The notes under the pieces were generated by a model. That model saw only the letters and a list, made by a program, of their open reading frames with translations. It made no database searches and had not been told where the DNA came from. From assembly GCA_037176705.1 (NCBI GenBank), contig CM073889.1:106471890-106535889 (forward strand): 64,000 nucleotides of DNA. Direction: 5' to 3'. The stretch comes from Molossus alvarezi (lineage: Eukaryota > Chordata > Mammalia > Chiroptera > Molossidae). This document shows positions 10,839-21,359 of this stretch, piece by piece. The number at the start of each line of letters is the position of its first letter. Position 1 is the first letter of the stretch. Both the position numbers and the translations under genes were made by a program.

Positions 10839-11984
10839 ATAAACTCTTTCAAAACCTAGAGCACGCTGAACAAGTAGTTCAACCAATTTTCTCTTTTAGG
10901 TTTTAAGTTCTTGTTTGGCGTTCCCCAGGAAGGCATTGGGTGTCTTGCAAAGAACATGTTGGCAGAGTGATGCCATGTTGGCATCATCCCCTCCCTAAGA
11001 CATGCTGAAATGAAGACCTACCTAAAGATGTGGTGAGAGGTTAGGGCCACTTGTCTTTGCCAGATGTAATTTCTCCCTCACAGCTTCACCCGAGTTGACC
11101 AAGAGCAGATACTGAGGTTGTGAGTTCTGTGGTTTCGTGTCAGCGTCTAAGCAACAGGTGCAGGGTACATGGTAGTTGATATGGACCCGGGGCCTTCCCG
11201 CATTTTGAGTGAAGAAGCCCAGAAATAATCGGAGGCAACATAAGAACCTGAGGTGAAAGAATAACTGGGAAATTTAATAAAGAAGAAATGACATGTTCAA
11301 TTTGAGAATGAAATTGCTTTACCAGAATAAAACTCAGTAAGATGTGAAACCCAGTGCCTTCTATGCTACTACCATGGTGCCCAGCCTCCTTCGAGATGAA
11401 GAAATCTGCCTTCTGCTGTGAGCTGGAATTTAAAAGAGTTCTACTCATTAAACCGCAAAGCACAACAACAGAAAACCACACACAGCTATTTGTTATAAGA
11501 CACCAAATCATTTGATGTTAAAAAAGATTAAACAGAAGTGTTTCTTCAATGCTTTGCTTCTATGTTAAACTTTATTCAATTTATTTTTCGCTTCACGGCT
11601 GTGCTATTTATTGAGCAAATATTCCAACCATTCTTTTTAGATTCTCTAGTTTTCAGCTAAATCAATATTTTCTTGAAATAAAGTATAATTTAAATTCTCC
11701 AGAGGTCAAAAGTATGTTGAGGAAAAATACCTGTTGTAATTGCAACCCACTAGTTTAATGCCAAAATCAATGGTAGCAGCTTCTCTCGGGGGGATTCCAT
11801 TCAGCCCGGGGGTGTCCTGTGTCTTTCCATGAATAGCCAAGGCTCCTTCCATCACGTGCATGGCCAGCTGCTATAGAAGGGGCAATACTATTTTACATTA
11901 GGCCTAATAGGTTCCTACACTCTTCATGTCCACACTCTCGTTTATTCATTGAAATAGTTCTGTGAGTGTTTTTGAAGGAGGAAG

Positions 11985-12065
11985 CATGCCCAGTTCTCTT
12001 TACCATCACCACAGCGTAGCACAGTACCGGGCAAACATTTAATAAATATTCACTGACTCGATATA
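11985..12065 (+). mobile_element. L2/MIR 3'-end fragment
   Basis: CGTAGCACAGTACCGGGCAA followed by ACATTTAATAAATATTCACTGACT matches the L2 3' end (GTGCCTGGCACATAGTAGGTGCTCAATAAATATTTGTTGA). Confidence 0.6.
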
Positions 12066-12761
12066 GTAAATATCACTAGCTTCACTTGATAGGTAGGGAA
12101 ACTAATATCTAGAAAAGATAAAGAGTGTTTCCAAGATCTTGTAATAAGTATAAAGCACAACCAAGAGTCTTCCAGTTCTACTGACTCCAACTCTTGGTCC
12201 TTTCTTACTAGAACATACCACCAAGATGTGTCACTCGAACGACTTTGTTGGCTAAGATGGGAAGCTAAGATTCACATTCCATTCCATAGAAATCAGTGCT
12301 ATGTAAACTCTAATCCATCTTTTTGAAGACTCTGAGGCAATATTAATGAGAAACGTAAGAACAGTCAATCTTCACAGATTCTATCTCTACTTGCTCTACC
12401 CACACACCATGTAATTATGGTTTGCGTGATTTAAGAGTTCAGTTGAATTGAATAAGATGAGATGCTTCCATAGTATTTTGAGAAAGACTTTCCCTTAAAA
12501 GAGTAGGAAAAAGGACTAAGACTATGGCTGTACTATGATTGGGCTCCTGACCCATTCTGTAAGGACCACACTGAGGCACCATTTCCCTGCTTGATTAGAG
12601 TAATAACCCCACATTGTTTGGATTTCATGAAGCTCCAACTCTACTGCTAAATATGCCACATAGTCATTTTACAGATTGTTTATAAAAATTCTGCAATATC
12701 TATACAAATTTCCCAACTTGGTTGACAAAAAGAAAAATGTATCAGACTCTAGGATAGGGTT

Positions 12762-12935
12762 TTGGAAAGTGTGATGCCTAGGCTTGAAGTATTACCTGGG
12801 AACTTGTTTAAAACACAGATTCTGTGGTTACACCCAGACCCCCTGAATCTGGGACTCTGGGAAAGGGAGCCCAGTGATGCTGATGCTCAGTCAAGTTTGA
12901 GAGCCACTGTTCTGCATTATATACCACAACTCTTT
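12762..12935 (+). mobile_element. MER5-like hAT-Charlie DNA transposon remnant
   Basis: ACCTGGGAACTTGTTTAAAA, ACACAGATTCTGTGG, TACACCCAGACCC, CCCAGTGATGCTGATG and AAGTTTGAGAGCCACTG follow the order of MER5A/MER5A1. These are non-autonomous hAT elements with CAGTGGTTCTCAAAC termini. The 5' terminal repeat is weak. Confidence 0.75.
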
Positions 12936-12957
12936 GGATCCTCAGCTAGAAAACAAT

Positions 12958-13178
12958 ATATCTTTTAAGATTGTTTTCTTTTAGAGAGAGAGAAAGGGAG
13001 AGGAAGAGAGAGAGAGAAACAACCATGTGAGAGAGAAACATTGACTGGCTACCTCCTGCACACCCCCTACCAGGGATCAAGCCCGAAACCCAGGTATGTG
13101 CCCTGAACAGGAATAGAACCAGCTACCTTTCTGTGTACTGGATGATACTCCAACCAACTGAGCCACACTGTCCAGGGC
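12958..13178 (-). mobile_element. Ves-related SINE, antisense, diverged
   Basis: On the minus strand it begins GCCCTGGACAGTGTGGCTCA, then GTTGGTTGGAG, a B-box-like GGTTCTATTCC, and a CT-rich body ending CTCTAAAAGAAAAC. A likely target-site duplication is AGAAAACAAT at 12948-12957 and AGAAAAAAAT at 13179-13188 (9/10). Its head resembles that of the copy at 20245. Confidence 0.88.
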
Positions 13179-13189
13179 AGAAAAAAATT

Positions 13190-14810
13190 AACTAAAATAT
13201 ATCTCCCCTAGGAAAAGAAGACAACCTAAATGGAGAAAGAGTGAGAGAGAATGAGGTAATTTTGTTCTCCAAGGGAATTATCCAGTCCCCCAAGAGGTTG
13301 AATTTCTGGGCTTACAATTCTAGCTAAATAGTCCTTCGAGATCCTAATAAAATGCCCCTTTAAAGAGTCCTTTTGAGATTCACCATCTCGTACATAGTAC
13401 AGCATATTATCTTCAGTGAAATGCCTATGGTACTAATGTCAGGTGAATGTTTTGTTTTACAGGAGTTGTTCTTGTTAAAATTTGAAACTACAATTTTTAA
13501 ACATCTAGCACTTGATTTTGAGTCACTTGTTGGCAAAAGGGACTCTTTTGGAAATGGCTATGATTTGAAGGAGCTCTAGTTACTGGATTAATTTCTGATG
13601 GGAAAATTACAAATGTAAACAAATTAGAATAGACCACTTTACTATTCAGGAGAAATTCTTTACATTCAAACAGTAACTTTATAATGTCAAAATAACCAGT
13701 AGGTATTAATCAGTATCTGGGCTATGTAAATATTTGCTTGTTTCCATAGTGATTGGCAAGCCCAGATCCAGAAAAAAAAAATCCACACATGTTATCACTT
13801 CCTAATAATACGATCATAAAAACACGACTCAGACCAGACTGAGAGGAGAATAAACACCATTAATTAAAAGATTTATAAAATAGAGGAGGAGGTGACGAAT
13901 GAAGTATTGAGTGCAAAAATGCACAAAGGAGGTAAAAGATACCTTTTTTTACATTCTGAAAGAAACTTGAGCAACCCTTAATTATCTTCCAAAATGCAAT
14001 TTAGAATTTTCCAAAAATAAAACATCAGACAACTGCTCAGAGCGCACCGCACCCCCACCCACCAAACATACACTTTTAAAGTGGATACACAGCCATGGCT
14101 GTGAAGTGTGTTTGAAAAAAAGTGAGACTGTTGGCATTTCACTTGAAATCAACTGAGAAGTTCTTTACTAAAGAAGTGAGAAGCTTAAGGCTGTTTTCCC
14201 AAGCTTTAGGGGAGTACGGCATATTCCGGAGGAGGAGCATTTGGTCAAAGAGTAAATTAGTAGTGCGGTTCACACATTGCAGGAGGAATCTACACAGGAA
14301 CCACAGTTGTCTGAAGTAATCGGTCCTGCTCACAGGCCTCTGGTTATGAAATTTCTTCACAAAGCAGCCACCAGCTCAAAGGCTGTTTTTAGAAACACTC
14401 GGTTCTCCTGGTGTCTGCTAGGATAATGCAGTGCCTCTTTTTTTCCCTGAATTATTTCTAAAAAATAAATACAAGTAGAAGAGCACAAGCACACCCTCAA
14501 GTAGCAAGAGGGTTCATGAACATGCCTAAAGGTTGTTTCAGTAGCTGCTCAGTTAAATAGACACTCTAGGAGGAAACTCAGCACAGGATCCTCAATGGGG
14601 CAAGGTTCAAGTCCATGCCATTCTGATGATCACTTTCTGAGCATGTGGGAAAGCCAAACTTATAGCATCATAATGAGGACAGAAATGGAAGGGATTACAT
14701 AATTATTGGATACTATCGCATGCAAATATACGAATTAATGAAACATTGGAATATCATTAAAACAAACTATCTAAATTATAAAAGAAAATGTCCATTATAA
14801 GAGATAGTGA
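13190..14810. other. Unassigned, repeat-poor, AT-rich sequence
   Basis: No repeat is recognised for about 1.6 kb. The part from 13360 to 13800 has a clean single-copy look and could be constrained, but this cannot be judged without alignment. No splice-bounded exon was found. Confidence 0.4.
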
Positions 14811-14814
14811 AGAA

Positions 14815-15835
14815 TTCCTAAAAATACACAAAACACTGACAAATTTGATTCTGTAATTTAGTGTAAGTTTTTATACAGAAAACTCAATAAACTGATAAGT
14901 GGCAGATTAGGAGAAAATATATACAAATGCATAATCAACAAATATTTTACATTCTTAATATACAAATGATTTTTGTAAATCAGTAAGGAAAAGGCAAGTA
15001 ATTGGGGTGGGAAACAGACATAAGAATGTATAGGAAAGAGATAAATATAATAAATATCTGAAAATATGATCATTTCACTAGTATTTAGTGATGGTATAAT
15101 GAGAAGAATTATTATACTATTTCCACCCATCAAATTACAAAAATATTTCATTTTATTTTAATTTTTTCTTTATTGGTTTTAGAGAGAGAGGAAGGGAGAG
15201 AGAGAAAGAGACAGAAACATCAATGAGAGAGAACATTGATTGGCCGCCCCCTGCATGCTCCCCACCGGGGATTTGGCCCACAACCTGGGCGTGTGTCCTG
15301 ACCAGGAATCAAACTGGTGACCTCTTGGTACATGGTTGACTCTCAACCACTGAGCCGCAACAGCAGGACAATTGACAAAAATTTTAAAGGTTATAAATAT
15401 CTAGTGTTGTCAGACATGAGCTCATTCATATGTTGTTGATACAAATGGATAGCATTTTAAAAAGAAAGTTTTGCATCATTTTTCATAGTTTCAAATGTGT
15501 TTGGCTTTTGATCCAGCAATCTAACTTCTAGGAATCTATGCTATAGAAATATGATATACTTGCTCAAAGATTCATGTACAAAGATGTACGTGGTGGTATT
15601 TTGTAATAATGGAAAATTAGAAACAATCTAAATACCTATCAAGGATGGAATGGCTAAAGAAATTATGGTTGATGTAGCATATAGACTAATCAGAACCATT
15701 TTTAGCTCCAAGATATATTAACTAAATAAAGTAAACCCAATTATTATAGAATTACTCTTTAGAAGAGAGTGAGATTAAGGAATGAAGGGAGACTTTGATG
15801 TTTACTTTATTTGCCACCATTGTTTTAAAAAATTT
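14815..15835 (+). mobile_element. Old L1M-type LINE fragment, split by a SINE
   Basis: The left part shows ORF2-like junk (AAAATATATACAAATGCATA, AATATACAAATGATTTTTGT). The right part has the ordered L1 3' words TTTTGATCCAGCAATCTAAC, TTCTAGGAATCTATGCTATA, AATAATGGAAAATTAGAAAC and AATTATGGTTGATGTAGCAT. A Ves SINE interrupts it at 15145-15368. The left border is uncertain. Confidence 0.6.
15145..15368 (-). mobile_element. Ves-related SINE (type 2), antisense
   Basis: On the minus strand: GCGGCTCAGTGGTTGAGAGT, B box GGTTTGATTCC-like, then GTTCTCTCTCATTGATGTTT and an AACCAATAAAG tail. The probable target-site duplication is CAAATTACAAAAAT at 15131-15144 and CAATTGACAAAAAT at 15369-15382 (12/14). 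It sits inside the L1M fragment and therefore postdates it. Confidence 0.9.
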
Positions 15836-15839
15836 GAAT

Positions 15840-16735
15840 TAGGATGGAACATAGATAACATGAAATGTCCTCTTTAACTCTTTTTAGGTGCCCAGCTCAG
15901 TGGCACTGAGCACATTGATATTGTCCTGCATCCGTCACCACCATCCATCTCCAGAACATCTTCCTCTTCCCAAACGGAAACTCTGCACCCACTGAACATT
16001 TACTCCCCATTTCCCTCTCCCTGCCAGCCCCTGGAAACCATAATTCTACTCTGTTTCTATGAATCTGACTACTCTTGGTAGCTTGACAGAGTTCAGGACA
16101 TGCTACCCCAAAATATGGCACCTTGGCATGTTGAATATTTCAAGCTGAAGGAACCTGAGGTGCAGGGAGGATTTTCTGACTTTCCTCTGACACAGGACAT
16201 GACCCGCATGTGAGATGTGCCCTCCGTATAATCAAAGAAGAGGAGCATCCTTATCCCCTAAGACACAGGAACACAAGAGGAATCTGAATGGGCCTTACTG
16301 CTTCTCCACTTGGCTACACTAAGCTCATACCCATCACACTGACCTTTCACATTTGTCCATGACTTTCCACTCTTCATCAAACCTAGCATAAAAACACTCA
16401 GGCAGCAACTTCTTGGGGTCCTCATTTCCTTATGAAGGCTCCTGTGTCACACAAAACTTATATTAAATAACTGTATGTGCTTTTTTTCTTGTTAATCTCT
16501 CTTTTATTATAGGGCCTCTGGCTGAGAACTAAGAGACATAGAGGAAAAAGGTAGTTTTCTTCCCCTACAACCAACCTCGTATAAGTGGGATCATAAAATA
16601 TGTGTTATTTTGTAACTGGCTTATTTCACTTAGCACAATGTCCTCAAGGTTCATCCACGTTGTGGCATGTGTCAGAATTTCCTTCATTTTTAGGGCTGAA
16701 TATTATTCCATTGTATGTATTCTGCAATCATTTTA
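15840..16735 (-). mobile_element. L1 LINE 3' segment, antisense, split by an LTR
   Basis: The plus strand reads as antisense L1: GGAAACTCTGCACCCACTGA, CCAGCCCCTGGAAACCATAA, TCTATGAATCTGACTACTCT. After the inserted LTR it continues with TCGTATAAGTGGGATCATAA, TTATTTCACTTAGCACAATG and ATTATTCCATTGTATGTATT. The two halves join in register with the L1 consensus order when the LTR is ignored. Confidence 0.75.
16084..16573. mobile_element. Probable solo LTR nested in an L1
   Basis: About 490 bases interrupt an antisense L1 exactly where the consensus reads ...CTCTNGGTACCTCATATAAG. The insert starts TG (TGACAGAGTTCAGG) and ends CA (CTACAACCA). The flanks AGCT (16080-16083) and ACCT (16574-16577) could be a 4-bp target-site duplication with one mismatch. 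The start phrase CATGCTACCCCAAAATATGG occurs in ancient LTRs. There are no internal retroviral sequences. The class is undetermined, though a 4-bp duplication would fit class I. Confidence 0.6.
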
Positions 16736-16984
16736 AATAAATGCATTGCTTCTATAACATATAAAATTAATGTGAGAATTAAACTTAAAACTGTACCTCC
16801 AAGGGTATACTCATGCAAATACTTGTGTCAAAATAATTGTTTGCAACAACAATAACAGATGTCAAGGGAATTTAATATTAGTTGACTATGTATTGCCATA
16901 GTCTGAAAACATTTACTTGTTTCCATTCACCTGAGTCCTGGGTGAACTGTAGAACTGGCTGGAGCTTGAGGATTAAGAAATAAA

Positions 16985-17090
16985 AATGAGGGGGAGAGAG
17001 GAAAGAAGGGAAGAGAGAGAGAGAAAAAAAAAGAGAGAGGGGAAGGAGGGAGGAAGGAAGGGAAAGAGGGAGGGAGGAAGAAAAAAATTA
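16985..17090. repeat. Purine-rich (AG) low-complexity tract
   Basis: About 105 bases of A and G almost only, with GAGAGAGAG and GGAAGGAGGGAGG units. There is no SINE head. Confidence 0.85.
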
Positions 17091-17215
17091 TTTTATTGAG
17101 TGTTTAATGTGTGCCAGGCACTGTTTTAAACATTTTTTAAGTCATTTAATTCTCACAGTAGCCCTGGGCTGTAGATCTGTTGGCCCCGGTTCACCAAGTT
17201 TCTGTAGCTTTCCCT
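17090..17215 (-). mobile_element. MIR SINE, antisense
   Basis: TTTATTGAGTGTTTAATGTG, TGCCAGGCACTGTTTTAAAC, and then TCATTTAATTCTCACAGTAG with CCCTGGGCTGTAGA follow the order of antisense MIR (ATTTATTGAGCGCTTACTATGTGCCAGGCACTG...TTTAATCCTCACAACAACCCTG). Confidence 0.7.
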
Positions 17216-18155
17216 GGGTGACATGGTTGTGCCCCTTGAACATGTCTCCTCCAGCCACAGAGCTACACTTAGCTCCCAGTACCCTTGACTGTTCTATTTA
17301 GGCTGATACCACACCCGCTCACGAAGAGGCTTAGAAGGTGGTGTTTCCAGAGGTGTTTATTGATTTTATGCTTCCTGCAATTTAATTGCAAACACTAATC
17401 GATAAAATAGCCATCCAGTGACGACACCCGTAGAAAGAACTCTGACACACCTGTGTCGTAGAGGAGGAAAAAACAGTGTAGAAATAAATGTGGTTAAAGT
17501 AAAAATGTTGATGAACACAAGGTGGTGAGATTTGTTTCTTCTCCATTATAAAAATGTTTTTAGACTGACAAGCAAAGGTACACTGAAATAAAAAACTACC
17601 TTTGCTGCCCAGAGGTACGCACTCCAGAGACTTCTAGAGAGGAGGAGAATGAATTAACCAAGTAATCAACTCATCTGTATCAAATTAATGTTGGTGTCTT
17701 TTAACAATAATTTTATTGCTGTAGATGTGGATTATATGGCAGGTCTCACATGTAGTTGTAATAAATACATTTAACCAAACAATGAGGCTGCTCATGGTCT
17801 GATCCTTTCTCTGAAAAACGTTGAACACCGTGGAACATTCGGGAAACCTTGTGGAGACAAAAAAAAAAAAATAGCTCACTAAATGGACTGAGAAACTGAA
17901 AAAGAAAAATCTCCCCATGACTCATTCTGTGCCATAGATTTTCCCTGAACATCCTCATGGAGCTTATGGTCAAGCAGGAAAGATGGACAAGTTTACACCT
18001 GTGAGTTTGAAACACAGAGTTTATCCTTTTATTAGTGTGTTTTTCTGTTATTATTATGAACCTCTTTTTACCCACCCCTGTGTATATGATCACAGGTGTG
18101 ATAACTTCCAGGAAAGGTGAGCCGAGTGTATTCTGAGACCTAGGGGAGTGACTCA
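17216..18155. other. Unassigned non-coding sequence
   Basis: Nothing nameable. A13 lies at about 17857-17870. Frames on the minus strand here are Phe-rich because of that run and look non-coding. Confidence 0.4.
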
Positions 18156-18159
18156 ATGT

Positions 18160-18500
18160 AGACTAGAGCTTCTGGGACCACCCTCCAGGCCTGGGGCACG
18201 AGTAGGTGCAGCTGGGTAAGGAGTGGGGAGAAAAGGATGGTGGGCGCAGAAGGAAGAGCTTTGACAAAGGCCCCGAGGTCAGAAAGGCTGGAGACTGAAG
18301 GAACCGGGGAGGGGCTTTGTCCAGGAGAACAGACAGGGAGCAGGTGAAGTGCGGGTCTGAAGGCCATGCAGGCATCAGGCTGAGTTCTCAGTGCAGTGGA
18401 GAGTCAGTGCAGCGATTTCAATAATGAAGTGCTGAGATCTAACTTACAGTTTCAAGGGATCATTGTGGCTGCTGTATGGAGCAGGGATTAACTGAGGAAG
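18160..18500 (-). mobile_element. L2 LINE, ORF2 C-terminal region, antisense
   Basis: AAAGGCCCCGAGGTCAGAAA, AGGCCATGCAGGCATCAGGC, AATGAAGTGCTGAGATCTAA, CTTACAGTTTCAAGGGATCA and TTGTGGCTGCTGTATGGAGC match antisense L2 in order (GCAAAGGCCCTGAGG...GGGCCTTGTAGGCC...GTGACATGATCTGACTTACG...GGATCACTCTGGCTGCTGTG). Confidence 0.7.
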
Positions 18501-19840
18501 GAGTGGAAGAGGACATTGCCAGCCAGCAATGCCACTTCTTCCTGATCTACACAGAAGTCATTGGCTCCACCTGAAGCCTCAGGCTAATCTAATGTCCTTG
18601 CTGGTTTTTGGGTAAGGTCTGCCCTCAGTTTGAGAGAGCTTGGCAAAGCACCTATCTGTCCCCAGGGCCACTCATCAGAGGCACTGCGTGAGGTGGGTTC
18701 TCAGTGATGAGTGTCACTGACCAAGCAAGCCCACCCTGGCGTGCACACCCCTCCACGGGCTACTTTCGTGAGCTTAGGAAAAGGACAGGTTAGAATCTGC
18801 ATTCTTGCATGCAGGGCCGTGTAAAATACAATGACTCCTCCGACTGCGACCACAGCCAGGCTCAGTCTATTGCCAGACAGAAGCCAGGCCATTTCCATCG
18901 TGCTTGCACCACAAGCATCCAGCTATTTGGCATCGTGGACATCAAATATTTGGACCACTGGCTGGATATTTCTCCTTTTTGACTTGTGCTCCATAGTCAG
19001 GGTCATTGGATATTTTCTCTTCCAAAAGTCAGAGGACACAGGGTAAATGGCTGCCCCTGGAAGGGTCACCATTTGGTGCAATTGTCAAGCTGATTACTGC
19101 ATTTTATATCGTAAATATATCATTTATTTGTGTCTTCAAGGAACTCCCTAAAGAGTTCTCTGTCTGTCATCCTTCATAATTAAAAGGTCAGGGATATCCA
19201 GAGAACCAAGACCCGCAGTAAAAACAGCAAACTTGGGTTTCAAGCCCATGCTGACTGCTTCGGCCCGTCTGTGTCTACGGCGCTCACAGAGGAGAGCAGT
19301 CGCCTGGTCACCAGCCACCGTTGCGCAGGCCCAGAGCCGGAACTCAGCTGGGAGTTTTCAAAGAACTGTTATTTAAACAAATACTTCCTAAAGTCAAAGA
19401 ATTCTTAAAAAAAAAAAAAAAAGAATTAGAACACAATTGGGAGGGAGCAGAGATAATTAGACATAAAAAACGTTCTGTAAAGTAACCACGTGCAGTTTGG
19501 GTGCTTTGTGGAAAACCGGACAAGAAAAATAGACACAATTCTCTTTTTCTCTCTAGGAAGTCACCCCCTAAAACAAAAATATTGATACGGGCTCACAACA
19601 AAAGACACAGACAACTGCACAAACATCAAAAAAATTAATCAAACAAGAGTCCCACGTATTGATAGAAATGTTGCCTCAGACTTGCACGGGTTGTTTTCAC
19701 TGAAAATTTATTTTTCTCACTTTTCTTTTATATCAAAGATGCATGTGGCTGAGAAAGTGCAGGGAATGAGAGATCAAAGGATGGCTGGAGCCGGCAGTGG
19801 GCCCGGGCCAAGGAGCGGCCGCGGGTCCTTCCTGGGGCGA
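18501..19840. other. Unassigned non-coding sequence
   Basis: No gene seen. It includes an A16 run at about 19406-19421 flanked by inverted AAGAATTCTT and AAGAATT. The GC content rises sharply from about 19780 into the short minisatellite listed next. Confidence 0.4.
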
Positions 19841-19846
19841 CAGCAG

Positions 19847-19902
19847 AGCCCGCCGCCAGGAGGGCCGAGCCCGCCGCCAGGACGGCACAGCCCGCCGCCA
19901 GG
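19847..19902. repeat. GC-rich 21-bp tandem repeat, 3 copies
   Basis: The core AGCCCGCCGCCAGG recurs exactly at 19847, 19868 and 19889, giving a period of 21. One plus frame through it reads three heptads with the core SPPPG. The period keeps frame, but no gene context supports translation. Confidence 0.9.
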
Positions 19903-20244
19903 GAAGAGCTGAGCTCTGATCCTGCCTCTGCCACGAACTTTCCATGTGGGTTTCGAGGCCTTAACCAGCGAGAGAGGAGCGATCATCACTCACTCGGGTG
20001 ATTCACGCAGATGTTGGAGGAGGAAGGAGGCCGTGGGTGAGAATACACTTGGCACTACCATGGAAGGGTACCTGTGGGGGTCTACCCTGTGCCTGCTGGA
20101 AGGCTTGGTCTGTGGGCACTAGCCATTTCATCCGGATCCCAGCATTATTCATTCAGGGTTCCGGCATTGTTTTATGTTATCTCCAAAATAAGCCTAAACA
20201 TCCAGAAAGGAAAGAGTGAGTTGTGTTTAAAAAAAAAGAGGGCT

Positions 20245-20458
20245 GGCCCTGGCCAGGTGGCTCAGCTGGTTGGTTGGAGCCTTGTCCTGTACACCAAAAG
20301 GTTGTGGGTCAATCCCCAGTTGGGGTGTGTGTGTGGGGTGTGTGGGGGAGGCAACCAATTGTTTCTCTCTCACATTGATGTTTCTCTCTCTCTCCCTCCC
20401 TCTCTCCATACCTCACTCTCTAAAGTCAGTCAAGGTGAGGATTAATAATAAAAAAAAA
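20245..20458 (+). mobile_element. Ves-related SINE, type 1 tail
   Basis: It starts GGCCCTGGCCAGGTGGCTCA, then GTTGGTTGGAGC, a weak B box (GGGTCAATCCC), a GT-expanded middle (GGGGTGTGTGTGTGGGGTG), CT-rich body, AAGGTGAGGATT and an A-rich tail. Flanks AAAGAGGGCTG and AAAGGCTG suggest a short target-site duplication. Diverged boxes suggest an older copy. Confidence 0.9.
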
Positions 20459-21065
20459 GGCTGTAAAAATTGCTGAAATCTTGCTCAGCAAAGAAGTTAT
20501 TTATTCAGAATAAATGCCTCACTGAAGAAAAAGAACAAGGAGCCCAGAGGAGAGAGAAGAGAACCGGGCAGGGAGTATGAGCCTCCCAGGCTCTGGCCCC
20601 ACCTTCCTCCCGCCCAGGTACTCTGCTAGGAAGGCCAGTCACCAGGAACGTAACGGGGAGGGATCACCCAGGGGGACTAAGGAGTTTACGAAATCTCCTA
20701 AAGAAAGAATGCTGTCCCAAGGTGCCGGGAGAATGGGTGAAGAGGAAAGGGAGGGATCTCTTTTCTTAGTGAAAACGGAAGCAGAAAACAAACGTCACTG
20801 CCTTAGGAAAAGTTAGACTTGAGTGAGAGAGGACCTGAGGGTAGCCGGAGTTTGGGAGCCGGGGACTGCTGCTGACATCTTCCCTCTGCCTCAGAGGGCC
20901 TGTGTGATCAGGGAAGTGGTTTCAGTTCTGGGCCTCTGGGGCCTCTGGAGGCCGCCGTCTCCGTCTCTCCCAGGGCCCAGGAAGGCTCAGGAGGGACCGT
21001 CCGCAATGCTTTGGGCACACAGCGGGCACTCCGTGGCAGTTTTTTTGGGAGAGGACAACAGGATC
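20459..21065. other. Unassigned non-coding sequence
   Basis: Purine-rich at 20520-20580 and GC-rich around 20880-21000. No exon or repeat is recognised. Confidence 0.4.
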
Positions 21066-21082
21066 AGAAATGTTTATGCATG

Positions 21083-21342
21083 GCCCTGGCCGGTTTGGCT
21101 CAGCGGTTAGAGCGTCAGCCTGCGGTCCACAGAGACCCGGGTTCGGTTCCCGCGAAGGGCATGTACCTTGGCTGCAGTTTGTCCCCAGCCCTGGTTGGGT
21201 CATGTGGGTGGCGGCCACTCGATGTGTCCCTTTCACATCGATGTTTCTCTCTCTTCCTCTCTCTCCTTCCTGCTCTATCTGAGTAAAAAATGGAAAAATG
21301 TCCACGGGTGAGGATTAAAAAAAGAAAGAAAGAAAAAAAAAA
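21083..21342 (+). mobile_element. Ves SINE, long form (type 1), young
   Basis: The head is intact, with A box TGGCTCAGCGG and B box GGTTCGGTTCC. The body includes CACTCGATGTGTCCCTTTCA and ATCGATGTTTCTCTCTC, and the tail is GGGTGAGGATTAAAA plus A-rich sequence. The target-site duplication is perfect: AGAAATGTTTATGCATG at 21066-21082 and 21343-21359 (17/17). The intact boxes and perfect duplication indicate recent insertion. Confidence 0.98.
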
Positions 21343-21359
21343 AGAAATGTTTATGCATG

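Larger units (their letters stand above)
10592..12760. other. Unassigned non-coding sequence
   Basis: No gene is supported. It holds a (GT)n microsatellite and one short L2 piece (separate entries). The frame on the minus strand at 11140-11511 has no domain and no coding signature I can recognise. Confidence 0.45.

Noticed and set aside
21083..21160. Possible functional tRNA gene at SINE heads
   Set aside because: The A and B boxes are present, but the cloverleaf is not preserved and the unit continues into the Ves body with an A tail and target-site duplication. It is a SINE.
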